A stretch of 64,000 bases of DNA from Chitinophagaceae bacterium (GTDB lineage: Bacteria; Bacteroidota; Bacteroidia; Chitinophagales; Chitinophagaceae), in NCBI GenBank assembly GCA_016708765.1, contig JADJFD010000001.1, positions 930,001-994,000 on the forward strand, read 5' to 3'. Below, in pieces: positions 48,519-57,682 of this stretch (positions are counted from its first letter, which is position 1; the number at the start of each line of letters is the position of its first letter). The position numbers and the translations under genes were made by a program. The notes beneath the pieces were generated by a model. It was not told the DNA's origin. It made no database searches and worked only from the letters and a program-made list of their open reading frames with translations.

Positions 48519-49238
48519 ATGACGAAACTCTCCGTTAACATCAACAAGTTTGCAACACTCCGCAACTCCAGAGGCGGCGATAATCCCGATGTAGTAAAAG
48601 CAGCCATCGATGCTCAACTGTTTGGAGCCGATGGTGTAACAGTTCATCCACGGCCAGACGAACGGCATATTCGCTATGAAGATGTGCGGCAGATAAAAAA
48701 AATAATAACTACCGAGTTTAATATAGAAGGTAATTGCAGAGAGCAAAAATTTATTGACTTGGTGCTGGAAACAAAACCACATCAGGTAACATTAGTACCT
48801 GACACATTGGGACAACTTACCAGTGACCATGGCTGGGACACTGTCTCCAACAAAGACTATCTGCAACAAACCATAAAAGTGTTTAAAGATGCAGGCATCC
48901 GTGTTTCGATTTTTGTAGATCCCGATGTAGCAATGGTGGAAGGCGCCGCTGCAACAGGAACAGATAGAATTGAATTGTATACAGAAAGCTATGCAAAGCA
49001 ATATGCCAACGGCAATAAAGATGCTGCTATCAAACCATTTATCGCTGCTGCTACCAAAGCAAAAGAATTAGGTCTTGGCATTAATGCAGGACATGATCTT
49101 GACAGACAAAATCTTCAATTTCTGAAACAACAAATACCGTGGATAGATGAAGTAAGCATTGGTCATGCTCTTATCTGCGATGCATTGTATCTGGGTTTTG
49201 AAAATGCGATACAGTTGTATAAAAGGCAATTGCAATGA
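48519..49238 (+). CDS. pdxJ: Pyridoxine 5'-phosphate synthase
   Basis: Condenses 1-deoxy-D-xylulose 5-phosphate with 3-amino-2-oxopropyl phosphate to make the vitamin B6 ring (DXP-dependent route). 239 residues with LSVNINKFATLRNSRGGDNPDV, GADGVTVHPRPDERHIRYEDV, NIEGNCREQKFIDLV, VTLVPDTLGQLTSDHGWD, GINAGHDLDRQNL and SIGHALICDALYLG: the full PdxJ signature set including the HPRPDxRHI phosphate-site segment. The length is typical. Confidence 0.95.
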   Translation: MTKLSVNINKFATLRNSRGGDNPDVVKAAIDAQLFGADGVTVHPRPDERHIRYEDVRQIKKIITTEFNIEGNCREQKFIDLVLETKPHQVTLVPDTLGQLTSDHGWDTVSNKDYLQQTIKVFKDAGIRVSIFVDPDVAMVEGAAATGTDRIELYTESYAKQYANGNKDAAIKPFIAAATKAKELGLGINAGHDLDRQNLQFLKQQIPWIDEVSIGHALICDALYLGFENAIQLYKRQLQ

Positions 49239-49273
49239 TATAAGAAGTTGTTATAAAATACCAATTCCACATA

Positions 49274-49750
49274 ATGAGTTTAACAGCACAAATAGCAAAA
49301 CACTTTCGTGAAATTCATTTTGGTGGCAACTGGACTACCTCCAATCTGAAAGATAATCTCGCAGATGTAACATGGCAACAGGCTACTACAAAAATTGATT
49401 CGCTAAATACTATTGCTGCTCTTACTTATCATATCAATTATTATGTAAGTGCTGTTTTAAAAGTATTACAAGGTGAAATTTTGGAAGCTCATGACAAATT
49501 TAGTTTTGATGTGCCTCTTATTCAATCGCAGCAAGATTGGGAAAAGATGCTGAATAAAGTTTGGGCAGATGCAGAAACCTTTGCCAAGCTTGTGGAGCAG
49601 CTACCAGACGAAAAGCTTAACGAATATCTTGCTGATGAAAAATATGGTAATTACTTCAGAAACCTACACGGCATTATAGAGCATAGCCACTACCATCTTG
49701 GGCAAATTGTTATTATTAAGAAGATTATTTTGAAAGAAAAAGATAAATGA
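49274..49750 (+). CDS. DinB-like four-helix-bundle protein
   Basis: 158 residues, mostly helical, with metal-ligand-like His residues: TYHINYYVSAVLKVL (helix 2) and EHSHYHLGQIVIIKKI (C-terminal helix). This matches DinB/DUF1572-type bundles that bind Zn or Ni and can act in thiol transfer; no activity can be stated. It follows pdxJ by 35 bases on the same strand. Confidence 0.7.
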   Translation: MSLTAQIAKHFREIHFGGNWTTSNLKDNLADVTWQQATTKIDSLNTIAALTYHINYYVSAVLKVLQGEILEAHDKFSFDVPLIQSQQDWEKMLNKVWADAETFAKLVEQLPDEKLNEYLADEKYGNYFRNLHGIIEHSHYHLGQIVIIKKIILKEKDK

Positions 49751-49887
49751 TTAGCTGATACGCAACGTACCCTGCGGGAGACATTGCTATTGAGAGAGAC
49801 CATCGGTATCAAAAAGTTGAATAGAATTACTACAGTACAAGAGTGCGACGCAAGGGACGATGCTCAGGGAACTGAAGCTCGGTTAAT

Positions 49888-49912
49888 ACTCCTTCGCTGA
49901 AGCTTCGGAGTA
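49888..49912. repeat. Dispersed CTTCG/CGAAG palindromic repeat
   Basis: TACTCC-ttcgctgaagcttc-GGAGTA with perfect 6-bp ends. Related to 30042-30090 and 61741-61764. It lies in the intergenic region after the DinB-like gene, next to the CHAT terminator. Confidence 0.45.
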
Positions 49913-49920
49913 CAAGAAAA

Positions 49921-49944
49921 ATGGTTAGTGAAGACACAAACCAT
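49921..49944 (-). terminator. Terminator of the CHAT gene
   Basis: Stem ATGGTTAGTG / CACAAACCAT (one A-A mismatch) with a 4-base loop and TTTTCTT on the minus strand. Same sequence family as the tex terminator at 4757-4780. Confidence 0.6.
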
Positions 49945-49953
49945 TGCAACGTT

Positions 49954-50775
49954 TTAATTCTCCATCATTACAAATGCGCCCCAATACAATGGCTCTTTGA
50001 ACTTTGTCATGAGCTGCACTTGTGCATCTCGAAAAGCTTTTTGCTTGTCGCCACCTTTTATCCAGTTGGAATAAAAAATATTCATGAGCTCTTGTGTGGC
50101 GGCATCGTCTACCTTCCATAAACTCATGATAATAGCATCTGCACCGGCTACGAGAAATGCCCTTTGCAAACCATAAACACCTTCTCCGGCTTTTACTTCG
50201 CCCAAGCCAGTTTCGCAGGCACTTAGCACTACGAGGTTGGTGCCTTTTAGATCGAGATTCATGGCTTCGTAAGAAGTGATAATGCCATTGTTGCTATTGT
50301 CAAGTCCGGGAATTAATTTGTCTGCATTGGAAGCACCAGTGAGCATAAGCCCGGAACGAAGCAACACATTATCTTTTGCATAATCTGAATGTACACCCAG
50401 CGGCCAACTCGGCTTTACCACATCTTTTAAGAAATAACCATGCGTTGCGATATGCAATACCTTAACATACTTTGCCGATTTAAGATTTTTTTCTGTAGCA
50501 TTCTGCTGCATTAATTCTGCAACAGCATAGCCAGAATTTTTTAATTGCCCTCCTACTCCTTCTACTTCTTTTTTTGTGGCTGGTAATGGAGCTATATTTC
50601 CTGCTCCGTAATTTGGGAAACCGATTACGGCTGCATTTTTATCACCGACGGATTTCCCATTTTTATAGCTCGCCATTATATCACGGGGATTACTGAGCAG
50701 AATAAAATCATATTTCTTTATAAGATAGTCGTTACCTGTTTTCTTTAGTGTGTTTAGGTTTACCTGGTTGTACAC
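49954..50775 (-). CDS. CHAT-domain protein, C-terminal catalytic part (after in-frame stop)
   Basis: Same frame as the upstream TPR part; a single TAA at 50815-50817 separates them. This part holds the caspase-like catalytic pair: VLHIATHGYFLKD (His) and VVLSACETGLGEVKAGEGV (Cys), then GLQRAFLVAGADAIIMSLWKVDDAATQELM. The sequence between the TAA and the GTG at 50775 (LSGKKTIYVSLDG) is also intact coding. Without read-through or a new start, it would not be made as a secreted protein. A terminator follows at 49921. Confidence 0.8.
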   Translation of the reverse strand: MYNQVNLNTLKKTGNDYLIKKYDFILLSNPRDIMASYKNGKSVGDKNAAVIGFPNYGAGNIAPLPATKKEVEGVGGQLKNSGYAVAELMQQNATEKNLKSAKYVKVLHIATHGYFLKDVVKPSWPLGVHSDYAKDNVLLRSGLMLTGASNADKLIPGLDNSNNGIITSYEAMNLDLKGTNLVVLSACETGLGEVKAGEGVYGLQRAFLVAGADAIIMSLWKVDDAATQELMNIFYSNWIKGGDKQKAFRDAQVQLMTKFKEPLYWGAFVMMEN

Positions 50776-50814
50776 CCCATCCAGCGAAACATAAATTGTT
50801 TTCTTACCGCTTAA

Positions 50815-52803
50815 TTATTTTTCAAATGGCTCCCAGAAGTTAGTGTACGATTGCACATCGTTTCCTTTGCTCTTCATCATTACCCTATAGGTTCTGGCAT
50901 GTTTTACTTCGAGATCGTTGCCTTTATCCAACACAACTATTTCTGGTTGCGATTTATCTTTTGTGGCTACTAAACCTATGTAACGGCAATCATCTGTAAA
51001 GCCCTGCTCAAACTGCTGCAAGCGAATTATTTCTACCAAAGCCTCATCACCCTTTAATTGATTTTGAATGGCATTGAATTTTATTTTACCTGCAAAATAA
51101 AAATCTGCAAACTCTTTTGAATTTTTAGAAATCTTTTTCTCCATGCTGTTTACATTGGCTTCTAGCGAATCTATATTTACAGCCTGTTCTTTTAAATCTT
51201 GCTTGGAATATGCATACAGCTTTGTAAGTTGCTCTTTATGATCGATCCAGTTGGTGTAATCATCAATCAACTGTTGGCTGCCACTGTTACTAATGCTCTC
51301 ACTTATCTTTCTGGTTGAACTGAGTAAAATGCCTTTTGTGGCGGTTCTGTATTCAAACATGTCCTTTAATATTCCTTTATCTGACGATGCAGCATCTAAT
51401 GCAAAATTGTAAAACCGTTGAAACCTTGGAGCAAGCATATCCCAATACCTTGTTTTCTCCGCTTCACTCATCGGAGCAAAGTAGCTGTTGATAAAATCCA
51501 ATGTTCTCTCCATTACAGTTTTGTACAGCGAAATAGATTTAGTAATATCTTTTTGCTTCCAGTGCAGTATTGCCATATCTTCTTGCGACTGTACATACAT
51601 TGGATGATTTGTACCAAGCACATCTTCTCTTATCTGCAAGGCTTGCTGCAATAAAGGTTCGGCCTCTGCATATCTTGCTTTGTGGCGATAAAAATTGCCA
51701 AGATCACTTATCACTTTTGCATAAGCCGGACTTGACTCTCCCATCGAACTTTTATAAATGCCTGCTGATTGCTTTAGCATGGATTCAACTTTATCCTCCT
51801 TCTTCATTAATAAAGAAAGAATGGCGTAGTTGTTCAGCATGTTTGCCTGCTCGGGTTTTCCTTTGTCCAGTTTTTTATCCAACTCCAGATAAATTTTTTC
51901 TGCCTCAGCATATTTTCCCATTTGCTGATACAGCAACGCAAGATTAGATAAAAATTTTAATTGATTTCTGGCTTTGGCAGATTCAAGCTTTGCAGATAAT
52001 GTCATTGCCTGTAGCAATACTTTTACTGCTGCTTCATAATTCCCCATTGATTGGTACAGCATAGCCTGATTGTTCAACACAATTGCATAGGGCATTGCTT
52101 CCTGTAACTTATTTGTTTTAATAACTGCAATAGCGTCATTAAATTCTTTTTCTGATTCGTTGTACTTGCCAAGATTGTAATGCAGCACTGCATAATTATT
52201 CAGCGAAGCGGCTACAGCCATATTGGTATTCCCCAATTTCTCTTCCCGAAGTTGTAATGCTTTTGCAGTGTATTCATCTGCCAATGCGAACCGTCCTGTT
52301 GTTGTGTACAATAAACCACGGCTGGCAATTGTTTTCATATAATTCAATTCGCTAGTGCGATAAGACTTTTCAAAAAAGCCCTGTGCCGACTTTAATCTTT
52401 TTTCTGCAAAAACATATTTGCCCATTGCATAGGAAGATTGCCCCATTTGCAAATTCAATGTTGCATTTTCCTCATCATCCAGATCAAAATCTTTATACAA
52501 TGAATTGGCAATACCCCCTAATCGTAGAAACTTGGAACCAAATCCACCTTTTCCCTGTCCGCCAAATAAACCGGAATTGTCACTTAATAGAATTGCATAG
52601 TCAATATCAGTAGAATCGAAGTCGGCCTTTACTTCATCCATTTCATTGTGGGCAGCAGCTCTAGCTTTTGCTTTAGCTTCATACTTAGCATCCCTTACTT
52701 CGCTTTCGGCTTTGCCTTTTACTTTGTTCTTTATTTTATTGAGTATCTGCGCCTGACTAGCAATTGAAATAAAAATAAGCAGGGCTAATGAAAGAATTTT
52801 CAT
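50815..52803 (-). CDS. TPR/CHAT protein, N-terminal part (secreted; ends at in-frame TAA)
   Basis: The signal peptide (MKILSLALLIFISIASQAQ) is followed by a basic linker, then about ten TPR units (residues ~115-440: LQMGQSSYAMGKYVFAEKRL, VAASLNNYAVLHYNLGKYNESEKEF, ALLYQQMGKYAEAEKIYLEL and others) and the start of the CHAT domain (GDEALVEIIRLQQFEQG, YTNFWEPFEK). The normal protein would continue into the catalytic domain to ~949 residues. It is exported; CHAT proteins are caspase-like proteases often in signalling or defence. Substrate unknown. Confidence 0.8.
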   Translation of the reverse strand: MKILSLALLIFISIASQAQILNKIKNKVKGKAESEVRDAKYEAKAKARAAAHNEMDEVKADFDSTDIDYAILLSDNSGLFGGQGKGGFGSKFLRLGGIANSLYKDFDLDDEENATLNLQMGQSSYAMGKYVFAEKRLKSAQGFFEKSYRTSELNYMKTIASRGLLYTTTGRFALADEYTAKALQLREEKLGNTNMAVAASLNNYAVLHYNLGKYNESEKEFNDAIAVIKTNKLQEAMPYAIVLNNQAMLYQSMGNYEAAVKVLLQAMTLSAKLESAKARNQLKFLSNLALLYQQMGKYAEAEKIYLELDKKLDKGKPEQANMLNNYAILSLLMKKEDKVESMLKQSAGIYKSSMGESSPAYAKVISDLGNFYRHKARYAEAEPLLQQALQIREDVLGTNHPMYVQSQEDMAILHWKQKDITKSISLYKTVMERTLDFINSYFAPMSEAEKTRYWDMLAPRFQRFYNFALDAASSDKGILKDMFEYRTATKGILLSSTRKISESISNSGSQQLIDDYTNWIDHKEQLTKLYAYSKQDLKEQAVNIDSLEANVNSMEKKISKNSKEFADFYFAGKIKFNAIQNQLKGDEALVEIIRLQQFEQGFTDDCRYIGLVATKDKSQPEIVVLDKGNDLEVKHARTYRVMMKSKGNDVQSYTNFWEPFEK

Positions 52804-52961
52804 GATAGCATTTTGGATTTAGGTTATAACTGAGTTCTAAGGTACTATATAATTTACAAATTTTACATGTGACGAGTATCTTCTTTCTACCGTTGCTCAG
52901 TTATTACTTAGAACATATACGTTTATTAATCAACTATCTTAGCAAATAAAAATAAACTTCA

Positions 52962-53423
52962 ATGAAAAAAATAGTACTTATCTGCACATTGGCAATTTTA
53001 TCACTAAATAGTTTTTCACAAACCTGTGAAGAAAGAGAAGAAAAATTATTAGCTACGATTGGAGGAGTATCTGGAACAATGTTGTACAATACATATGTAT
53101 TGATTGATGTAGCTAAAGATGCTTTTGTTAAGAAGATATATGAGACAGAAAAAGTAACCCAGCTAATGAATTCTCAAAAAGGGATGTTTGATTTTCTTAT
53201 CAAATCATTTGAAGACAACTTAAAAGAAAAAGTATTTTCTAAGGAAAATGATAAGAATTTTATTGAATCTATAGCTGAATCAATAAAAGGGTTGAAAAAT
53301 CAGGCAGCTCTCCTGCTAAAAATAACTGAAGACAATATTCCTTCTAATACAGAAGCATATACTAAGCAAAAAGAGAAAAACTGGACAGCAATTTCGACGT
53401 TGTTAGGTATAGCCGAAGAATAG
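52962..53423 (+). CDS. Exported protein of unknown function, 153 aa
   Basis: The signal peptide is MKKIVLICTLAILSLNSFSQ. The mature part is helical and acidic/basic: TCEEREEKLLATIGGVSGTMLYNTYVLIDVAKDAF, then IKSFEDNLKEKVFSKENDKNF. No domain recognised. It stands alone, convergent with a TlpA-type gene only two bases away. A TATCTTAG box (one mismatch to TAnnTTTG) lies about 20 bases upstream. Confidence 0.55.
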   Translation: MKKIVLICTLAILSLNSFSQTCEEREEKLLATIGGVSGTMLYNTYVLIDVAKDAFVKKIYETEKVTQLMNSQKGMFDFLIKSFEDNLKEKVFSKENDKNFIESIAESIKGLKNQAALLLKITEDNIPSNTEAYTKQKEKNWTAISTLLGIAEE

Positions 53424-53425
53424 AA

Positions 53426-54532
53426 TTAAAAACCCTTTGTTTCGCAACCAAGCAATTCGCAAAGCTTTTCCCGCAAGGCAGGGCCTCTAAGATTTTTTGC
53501 TACGATTTTTCCTTCTGGGTCTACCAGAAAATTCTGTGGTATGCCTTGCACTTTATACAATTTGGCGGCAGCATTGTTCCAGAATTGCAGATCGCTTACT
53601 TGTGTCCAGGCAAGATTGTCCTCTTTAATGGCATTTAACCATTTATCTTTTTGCCCGGGCCTGTCCAACGAAACGCCTAATACTGTAAAATTTTTTGCAT
53701 TAAAGTAGTTATAGTTTTCAACTACAGTTGGGTTTTCCTGACGACAAGGTCCACACCAGCTTGCCCAAAAATCTACTAATACATATTTCCCTCTAAAAGA
53801 AGAAAGGGCAACAGCATTTCCTAATGTATCAGGTTGCGAAAAATCCATTGCCTCTGTGCCTACAGCACCAATCTTATTCTCTGCAATAAAACCCGCAAGT
53901 GCTTGCCCTGTTTCTGATTGCTTTACTAATGCATCCAATTGATTAAACCTGTTCTCTAATATTACTATGTCTTCGTTGAAGCCATACGTAACATTCAAGA
54001 TAAAAGCAGTAACTATTGATTTAGGCTTGCCATTTACAACTTTAGTAATTGCGTTTTGTACATTCTCCTGTAAAGCATTATAAGTCTTCATCAAATTATC
54101 CCTTTCAGTGCCAGGCATTTTATTATTTATAGTGGTGGCAATGCTGCTCACTTGTTGAATAAGTGGTAAAAACTCTTTTGTAAAATCAGTAAACTCTTTA
54201 TGAGATTCAGAACCGGATATTTCAACTGTTAGCGGATTTACACTCTTTCCTTTTAAAGAAGCCTTTCCTCCTTCCACAAAAATTTCCACAGGCTTATTAT
54301 CACCTATTGCCAAAAAACACAGCACAGGTTCTTTTACTTTTCCTTTTAATGTAAACTTTGTTTTGATTAGTTTAGCCGAAGCCATTTCAGTGTTGTCACC
54401 GTTTTTATACAACTTAATTTCTGTGCCATCGGGAAGACCATCCAGTTTTCCTTCAATTATAAAAGACTTTTCAGCATTCTGCGCCAAAACAAAAACGGGG
54501 CTAAGCAAAAGAAGAAGCAATAATTTTTTCAT
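53426..54532 (-). CDS. TlpA-like thiol-disulfide oxidoreductase with N-terminal DUF4369 domain
   Basis: 368 residues. The signal peptide (to FVLAQ) is followed by a DUF4369-like beta domain (~22-125: FIIEGKLDGLPDGTEIKLYKNGDNTEM), a helical linker, then an AhpC/TSA-TlpA domain (~230-360) with FRGKYVLVDFWASWCGPCRQENPTV and GIPQNFLVDPEGKI. This is the usual Bacteroidota architecture for periplasmic reductases. Not linked to the metal-locus TlpA at 18255. It lies 81 bases past the trpA stop on the same strand. Confidence 0.85.
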   Translation of the reverse strand: MKKLLLLLLLSPVFVLAQNAEKSFIIEGKLDGLPDGTEIKLYKNGDNTEMASAKLIKTKFTLKGKVKEPVLCFLAIGDNKPVEIFVEGGKASLKGKSVNPLTVEISGSESHKEFTDFTKEFLPLIQQVSSIATTINNKMPGTERDNLMKTYNALQENVQNAITKVVNGKPKSIVTAFILNVTYGFNEDIVILENRFNQLDALVKQSETGQALAGFIAENKIGAVGTEAMDFSQPDTLGNAVALSSFRGKYVLVDFWASWCGPCRQENPTVVENYNYFNAKNFTVLGVSLDRPGQKDKWLNAIKEDNLAWTQVSDLQFWNNAAAKLYKVQGIPQNFLVDPEGKIVAKNLRGPALREKLCELLGCETKGF

Positions 54533-54613
54533 AGTTATATCTGATTTTCATAAATGGGTGATTCGGCTATTAATTTGCAAATTTAATCATTGAATTGGAA
54601 ACCTTCAAGTCAT

Positions 54614-55405
54614 TCAACCGACAATTGTCGAAAGGAAAGATTTTGTGGATGCATTAACATCTGTACTGTTTTCCAATGCTTTAATATAGGCAGTTCCGAT
54701 AATTCCGCCATCGGCATACTGACAAACGGCATCAAATGAGGCTTTATCCTGGATTCCAAAGCCAACTAACACAGGATTTTTTAATGAAAGCCCTTTCAAC
54801 TTCTTTAAATACGCATCGGGGCTTGCATTAGTTTTGTCGCTACCAGTTGTAGAAGAAGATGAAACTGCATATAAAAAACCGGAGCTTAGGCTATCCAGTT
54901 TCTTGATTCTTTCATCAGATGTTTCGGGAGTAACGAGAAAAATAAAATCAAGGTTGTACTTTTTTATGATGGTTCCATATTCTGTCTCAAATTCAAACTC
55001 GGGTAAGTCAGGCAATATTAAACCGTCAATACCAACGGCTGAAGCATCAGCACAAAATTTTTCAAAGCCGTATTGTAAAACAGGATTCATGTAACCCATT
55101 AAGATTACTGGAATGACCTCCCCAACCCCTCCGAAGGAGGGGCTTCTGCGAAAGTCTTTTAACTGTTCGAACAGTTTTGAAATCGTCATTCCATTTGCAA
55201 TAGCAATAGCACTGCTTTGTTGAATAACTGGGCCATCTGCTAAAGGATCGCTGTAAGGCATACCGAGCTCAATAATGTCGGCACCGTTTTGTTGCAGAGC
55301 TTTCATTATTTCCAGAGTGGAATTTAATTGAGGGTAGCCTGCGGTGCAGTAAACATTCAATATATTCTTGCCTTTTGTTTTAAATATTTCTTTTAATGTA
55401 CTCAT
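54614..55405 (-). CDS. trpA: Tryptophan synthase alpha subunit
   Basis: Cleaves indole-3-glycerol phosphate to indole and glyceraldehyde 3-phosphate. 263 residues with VYCTAGYPQLNSTLEIM, ADIIELGMPYSDPLADGPVIQ (catalytic Glu and Asp), GIDGLILPDLPEFEFE, SSTTGSDK and GFGIQDKASF. Residues ~87-95 (RSPSFGGVG) are an extra loop encoded by a palindromic repeat (55121-55147), just before VIPVILMGYMNP. The frame is preserved. I start at the ATG at 55405 (MSTLKEIF); an extension to 55504 runs through repeat sequence. Last gene of the trp operon. Confidence 0.93.
   Translation of the reverse strand: MSTLKEIFKTKGKNILNVYCTAGYPQLNSTLEIMKALQQNGADIIELGMPYSDPLADGPVIQQSSAIAIANGMTISKLFEQLKDFRRSPSFGGVGEVIPVILMGYMNPVLQYGFEKFCADASAVGIDGLILPDLPEFEFETEYGTIIKKYNLDFIFLVTPETSDERIKKLDSLSSGFLYAVSSSSTTGSDKTNASPDAYLKKLKGLSLKNPVLVGFGIQDKASFDAVCQYADGGIIGTAYIKALENSTDVNASTKSFLSTIVG
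55111..55150. repeat. Palindromic GC-rich repeat inserted in frame within trpA
   Basis: The core CCCCTCCGAAGGAGGGG (55126-55142) is embedded in cctccccaacccc...cttctgcg. The element family also occurs at 56861-56876, 56990-57042, 59611-59622 and 59706-59734. The insertion adds about 9 residues to TrpA without breaking the frame. Confidence 0.75.
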
Positions 55406-55431
55406 ACTATTATTTCCGACAAAACTTCTTA

Positions 55432-55521
55432 TTGGTGTCTCCGTGTCTTTGTGACTTAGTCTTTCAAAATAAATAGTACAGGGTTTGAACCACAGAGACA
55501 CCAAAACACTAAGGCACTGAG
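55432..55521. repeat. Inverted pair of CACAGAGACACC-type repeats between trpB and trpA
   Basis: GGTGTCTCCGTG (55434-55445) and CACAGAGACACC (55491-55502) are inverted with one mismatch, each followed by similar degenerate sequence (tttgtgacttagt / aaaacactaaggcac). They occupy most of the 137-base trpB-trpA spacer. Confidence 0.6.
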
Positions 55522-55542
55522 TTAAAAATACTTCTTACCCAA

Positions 55543-56732
55543 TTACAAATTTTTCATGTATGTAGAAAGATCCTTATCCCCTCTCCCACTCAAACAAATC
55601 ACCACCACATCTTCCTTCTTAAATTTCATTTGCTTCAATGCAGATAAAGCATGAGCCGTTTCTAATGCCGGAATAATTCCTTCCAATTTTGATAATTCAA
55701 ACGCTGCCAGTAATGCTTCCTCATCAGTTGCACTTAAAAATGTACCTCTACCACTTTTAAATAAATGTGCATGCAAAGGGCCAATACCAGGATAATCCAA
55801 ACCGGCAGAAATACTATGGGGCTCCACTACTTGTCCATCATCCGTTTGCATCAGCAAACTTTTACTACCATGTAAAATACCTGGCTTACCCAATGCTGTT
55901 GTTGCAGCACTCTTACCACTGTTTACTCCTTCACCTGCAGCTTCTACAGCAATCAATTGAACTGAAGTTTCATCTAAGAAATGATAAAATGCTCCTGCAG
56001 CATTACTGCCGCCGCCTACACAGGCCATTACATGAGTGGGTAATTCATTACCAGTTTTCTCTAATAATTGTTTGCGCATTTCTTCGCTTATCACACTCTG
56101 AAATCTCGCTACCATATCAGGATATGGATGCGGCCCTACTACACTGCCGATTATATAATGTGTATCATTGGGATTATTAATCCAATCCCGTATCGCTTCA
56201 TTCGTTGCATCTTTCAATGTCTTACTGCCACTAGTAGCCGGAATCACTGTTGCTCCTAACATTTTCATTCTTGCTACATTCGGAGCTTGTCGTTCAATAT
56301 CTTTTTCTCCCATGTACACAATACACTTAACACCTTTTAATGCACAAACCGTAGCCGTTGCCACTCCATGCTGTCCAGCACCTGTCTCTGCAATGATTCT
56401 TGTTTTTCCCAATCGCTGCGCCAATAATATCTGCCCGATGGTATTATTTATTTTATGTGCGCCGGTATGACAGAGATCTTCTCGTTTTAAATAGATCGTT
56501 GTACCAAATTGTTTACTCAATCTCTCTGCCATATACAATGGCGTCGGCCTTCCTACATAATCCCGTAGCAAATACTGAAACTCTTTTTGAAAACCTTCCT
56601 CATATATTATTTCTAAATACTTTGTCCGCAGATCTTCCACATTGCGATGCAGCATTTCAGGTATGAAGCACCACCGAATGGACCGTAGTAGCCTTGTTCG
56701 TTTGGAGAAGTATATGTTTGTGTTGTTGTCAT
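55543..56732 (-). CDS. trpB: Tryptophan synthase beta subunit (one-base frameshift near the N-terminus)
   Basis: The PLP enzyme that condenses indole with serine. The main frame has RPTPLYMAERLSKQFGTTIYLKREDLCHTGAHKINNTIGQ (PLP Lys in HTGAHK), GAGQHGVATA, CVGGGSNAAGAF (phosphate loop) and CLSGRGDKD. The correct N-terminus MTTTQTYTSPNEQGYYGPFGGA starts at an ATG at 56732 in the other frame. One missing base at about 56666 (gcttcata for gctttcata) separates it from FIPEMLHRNVEDL. Corrected, it is 396 residues. All other trp genes are intact, so a sequence error is the likeliest cause. Confidence 0.92.
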
Positions 56733-57041
56733 TTTTATTTTTTGTTACCATCTTCAGTATTACATGGCATCGTCTGTTGTGTCACTCACTTGTACGTTCG
56801 GTTTTCATTGCATCAAAACACACCCCCAGTTTCCTTAAAGTAAAACATCTCCTCAAGCCGCCCCTCCAAGGAGGGGGATGTTTACTAAAGCAATGCTTTT
56901 GTTTTTTTCTATTTCTTTTGCTTCATTAATCAATACTTCAGTCTTCTTTTACAACCAATAATAACTTTCTAAAATTTCAGACTCTAAAGCCCCTCCTTTG
57001 GAGGTTCCATGAAATGGAACGAACGGAGTTCAGGGGAGGCC
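56733..57041. other. trpF-trpB spacer holding two palindromic repeats, no gene
   Basis: A 309-base gap inside the operon. It contains CCCCTCCaAGGAGGGG at 56861-56876, with outer arms AAACATC (56843-56849) / GATGTTT (56877-56883), and a compound element at 56990-57042 including GTTCCAT-GAA-ATGGAAC (57004-57020). Neither strand carries a convincing ORF, and no clear rho-independent terminator for trpF is visible. Confidence 0.6.
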
Positions 57042-57668
57042 TTACTTCAACGCCAACTTAAACTGTAACAACTTCGCCATATCTTTTACTCCCGGTTCGG
57101 TTTCAAAACGGCTGTTAATATCAACACCAAAAAAATCAGGATGTTTAAAGGCTTTTAATTTTGCCGCATCTTCCACCGCAATACCACCGCTTAAAAAGAA
57201 AGGTTTTTCAATCTTGGCTTTCCGTAAAATTTCCCAATCAAACTGCTGGCCTGTGCCGCCGATAGTGTAATCTGTGGCCTTATCAAACAAGTAATAATCA
57301 CAGACGGCATCATATTTTGCTACCATTTCGTCAATATCTTCCTTATTATCTTTAATACTAAATACTTTTATCACTTCCACTTCGCTGCTTAGGTCTTCAC
57401 ACATCTCCGGACTTTCGTTACCGTGCAGTTGCACTACTTCCAGTCCATACTCATCAATAGCATCCAGCACATCAATCATTTCAGGATTTACAAACACACC
57501 GGTTTTTTTCAGATCAAAATCTGCCTTTTTTACATCATTCTTAGAAAGTTTATCGCCAATAAATCGGGGAGAATCTTTATAAAAGATCATTCCTGCAAAA
57601 TCAATAGCCAGCCCATCCAACTGTTGCAATTGTTTCATTTCTGTAATGCCGCATACTTTAATATTCAT
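57042..57668 (-). CDS. trpF: Phosphoribosylanthranilate isomerase
   Basis: The TIM-barrel enzyme isomerising N-(5-phosphoribosyl)anthranilate. 208 residues with MNIKVCGITEMKQLQQL (catalytic Cys), DFAGMIFYKDSPRFIG, LEVVQLHGNESPEMC, LFDKATDYTIGGTGQQFDW (catalytic Asp region) and FFLSGGIAVEDAAKL, FFGVDINSRFETEPGVKD. I start at the ATG at 57668; a GTG at 57686 lies within the repeat upstream. Confidence 0.95.
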   Translation of the reverse strand: MNIKVCGITEMKQLQQLDGLAIDFAGMIFYKDSPRFIGDKLSKNDVKKADFDLKKTGVFVNPEMIDVLDAIDEYGLEVVQLHGNESPEMCEDLSSEVEVIKVFSIKDNKEDIDEMVAKYDAVCDYYLFDKATDYTIGGTGQQFDWEILRKAKIEKPFFLSGGIAVEDAAKLKAFKHPDFFGVDINSRFETEPGVKDMAKLLQFKLALK

Positions 57669-57682
57669 ATTGTTTTTTTTAG

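Noticed and set aside
56733..56751. A trpB start upstream at 56751
   Set aside because: The residues from that frame (MVTKNKNDNNTN...) are unlike TrpB, whereas the other frame gives the conserved MTTTQTY...GYYGPFGGA N-terminus; the difference is a one-base shift.
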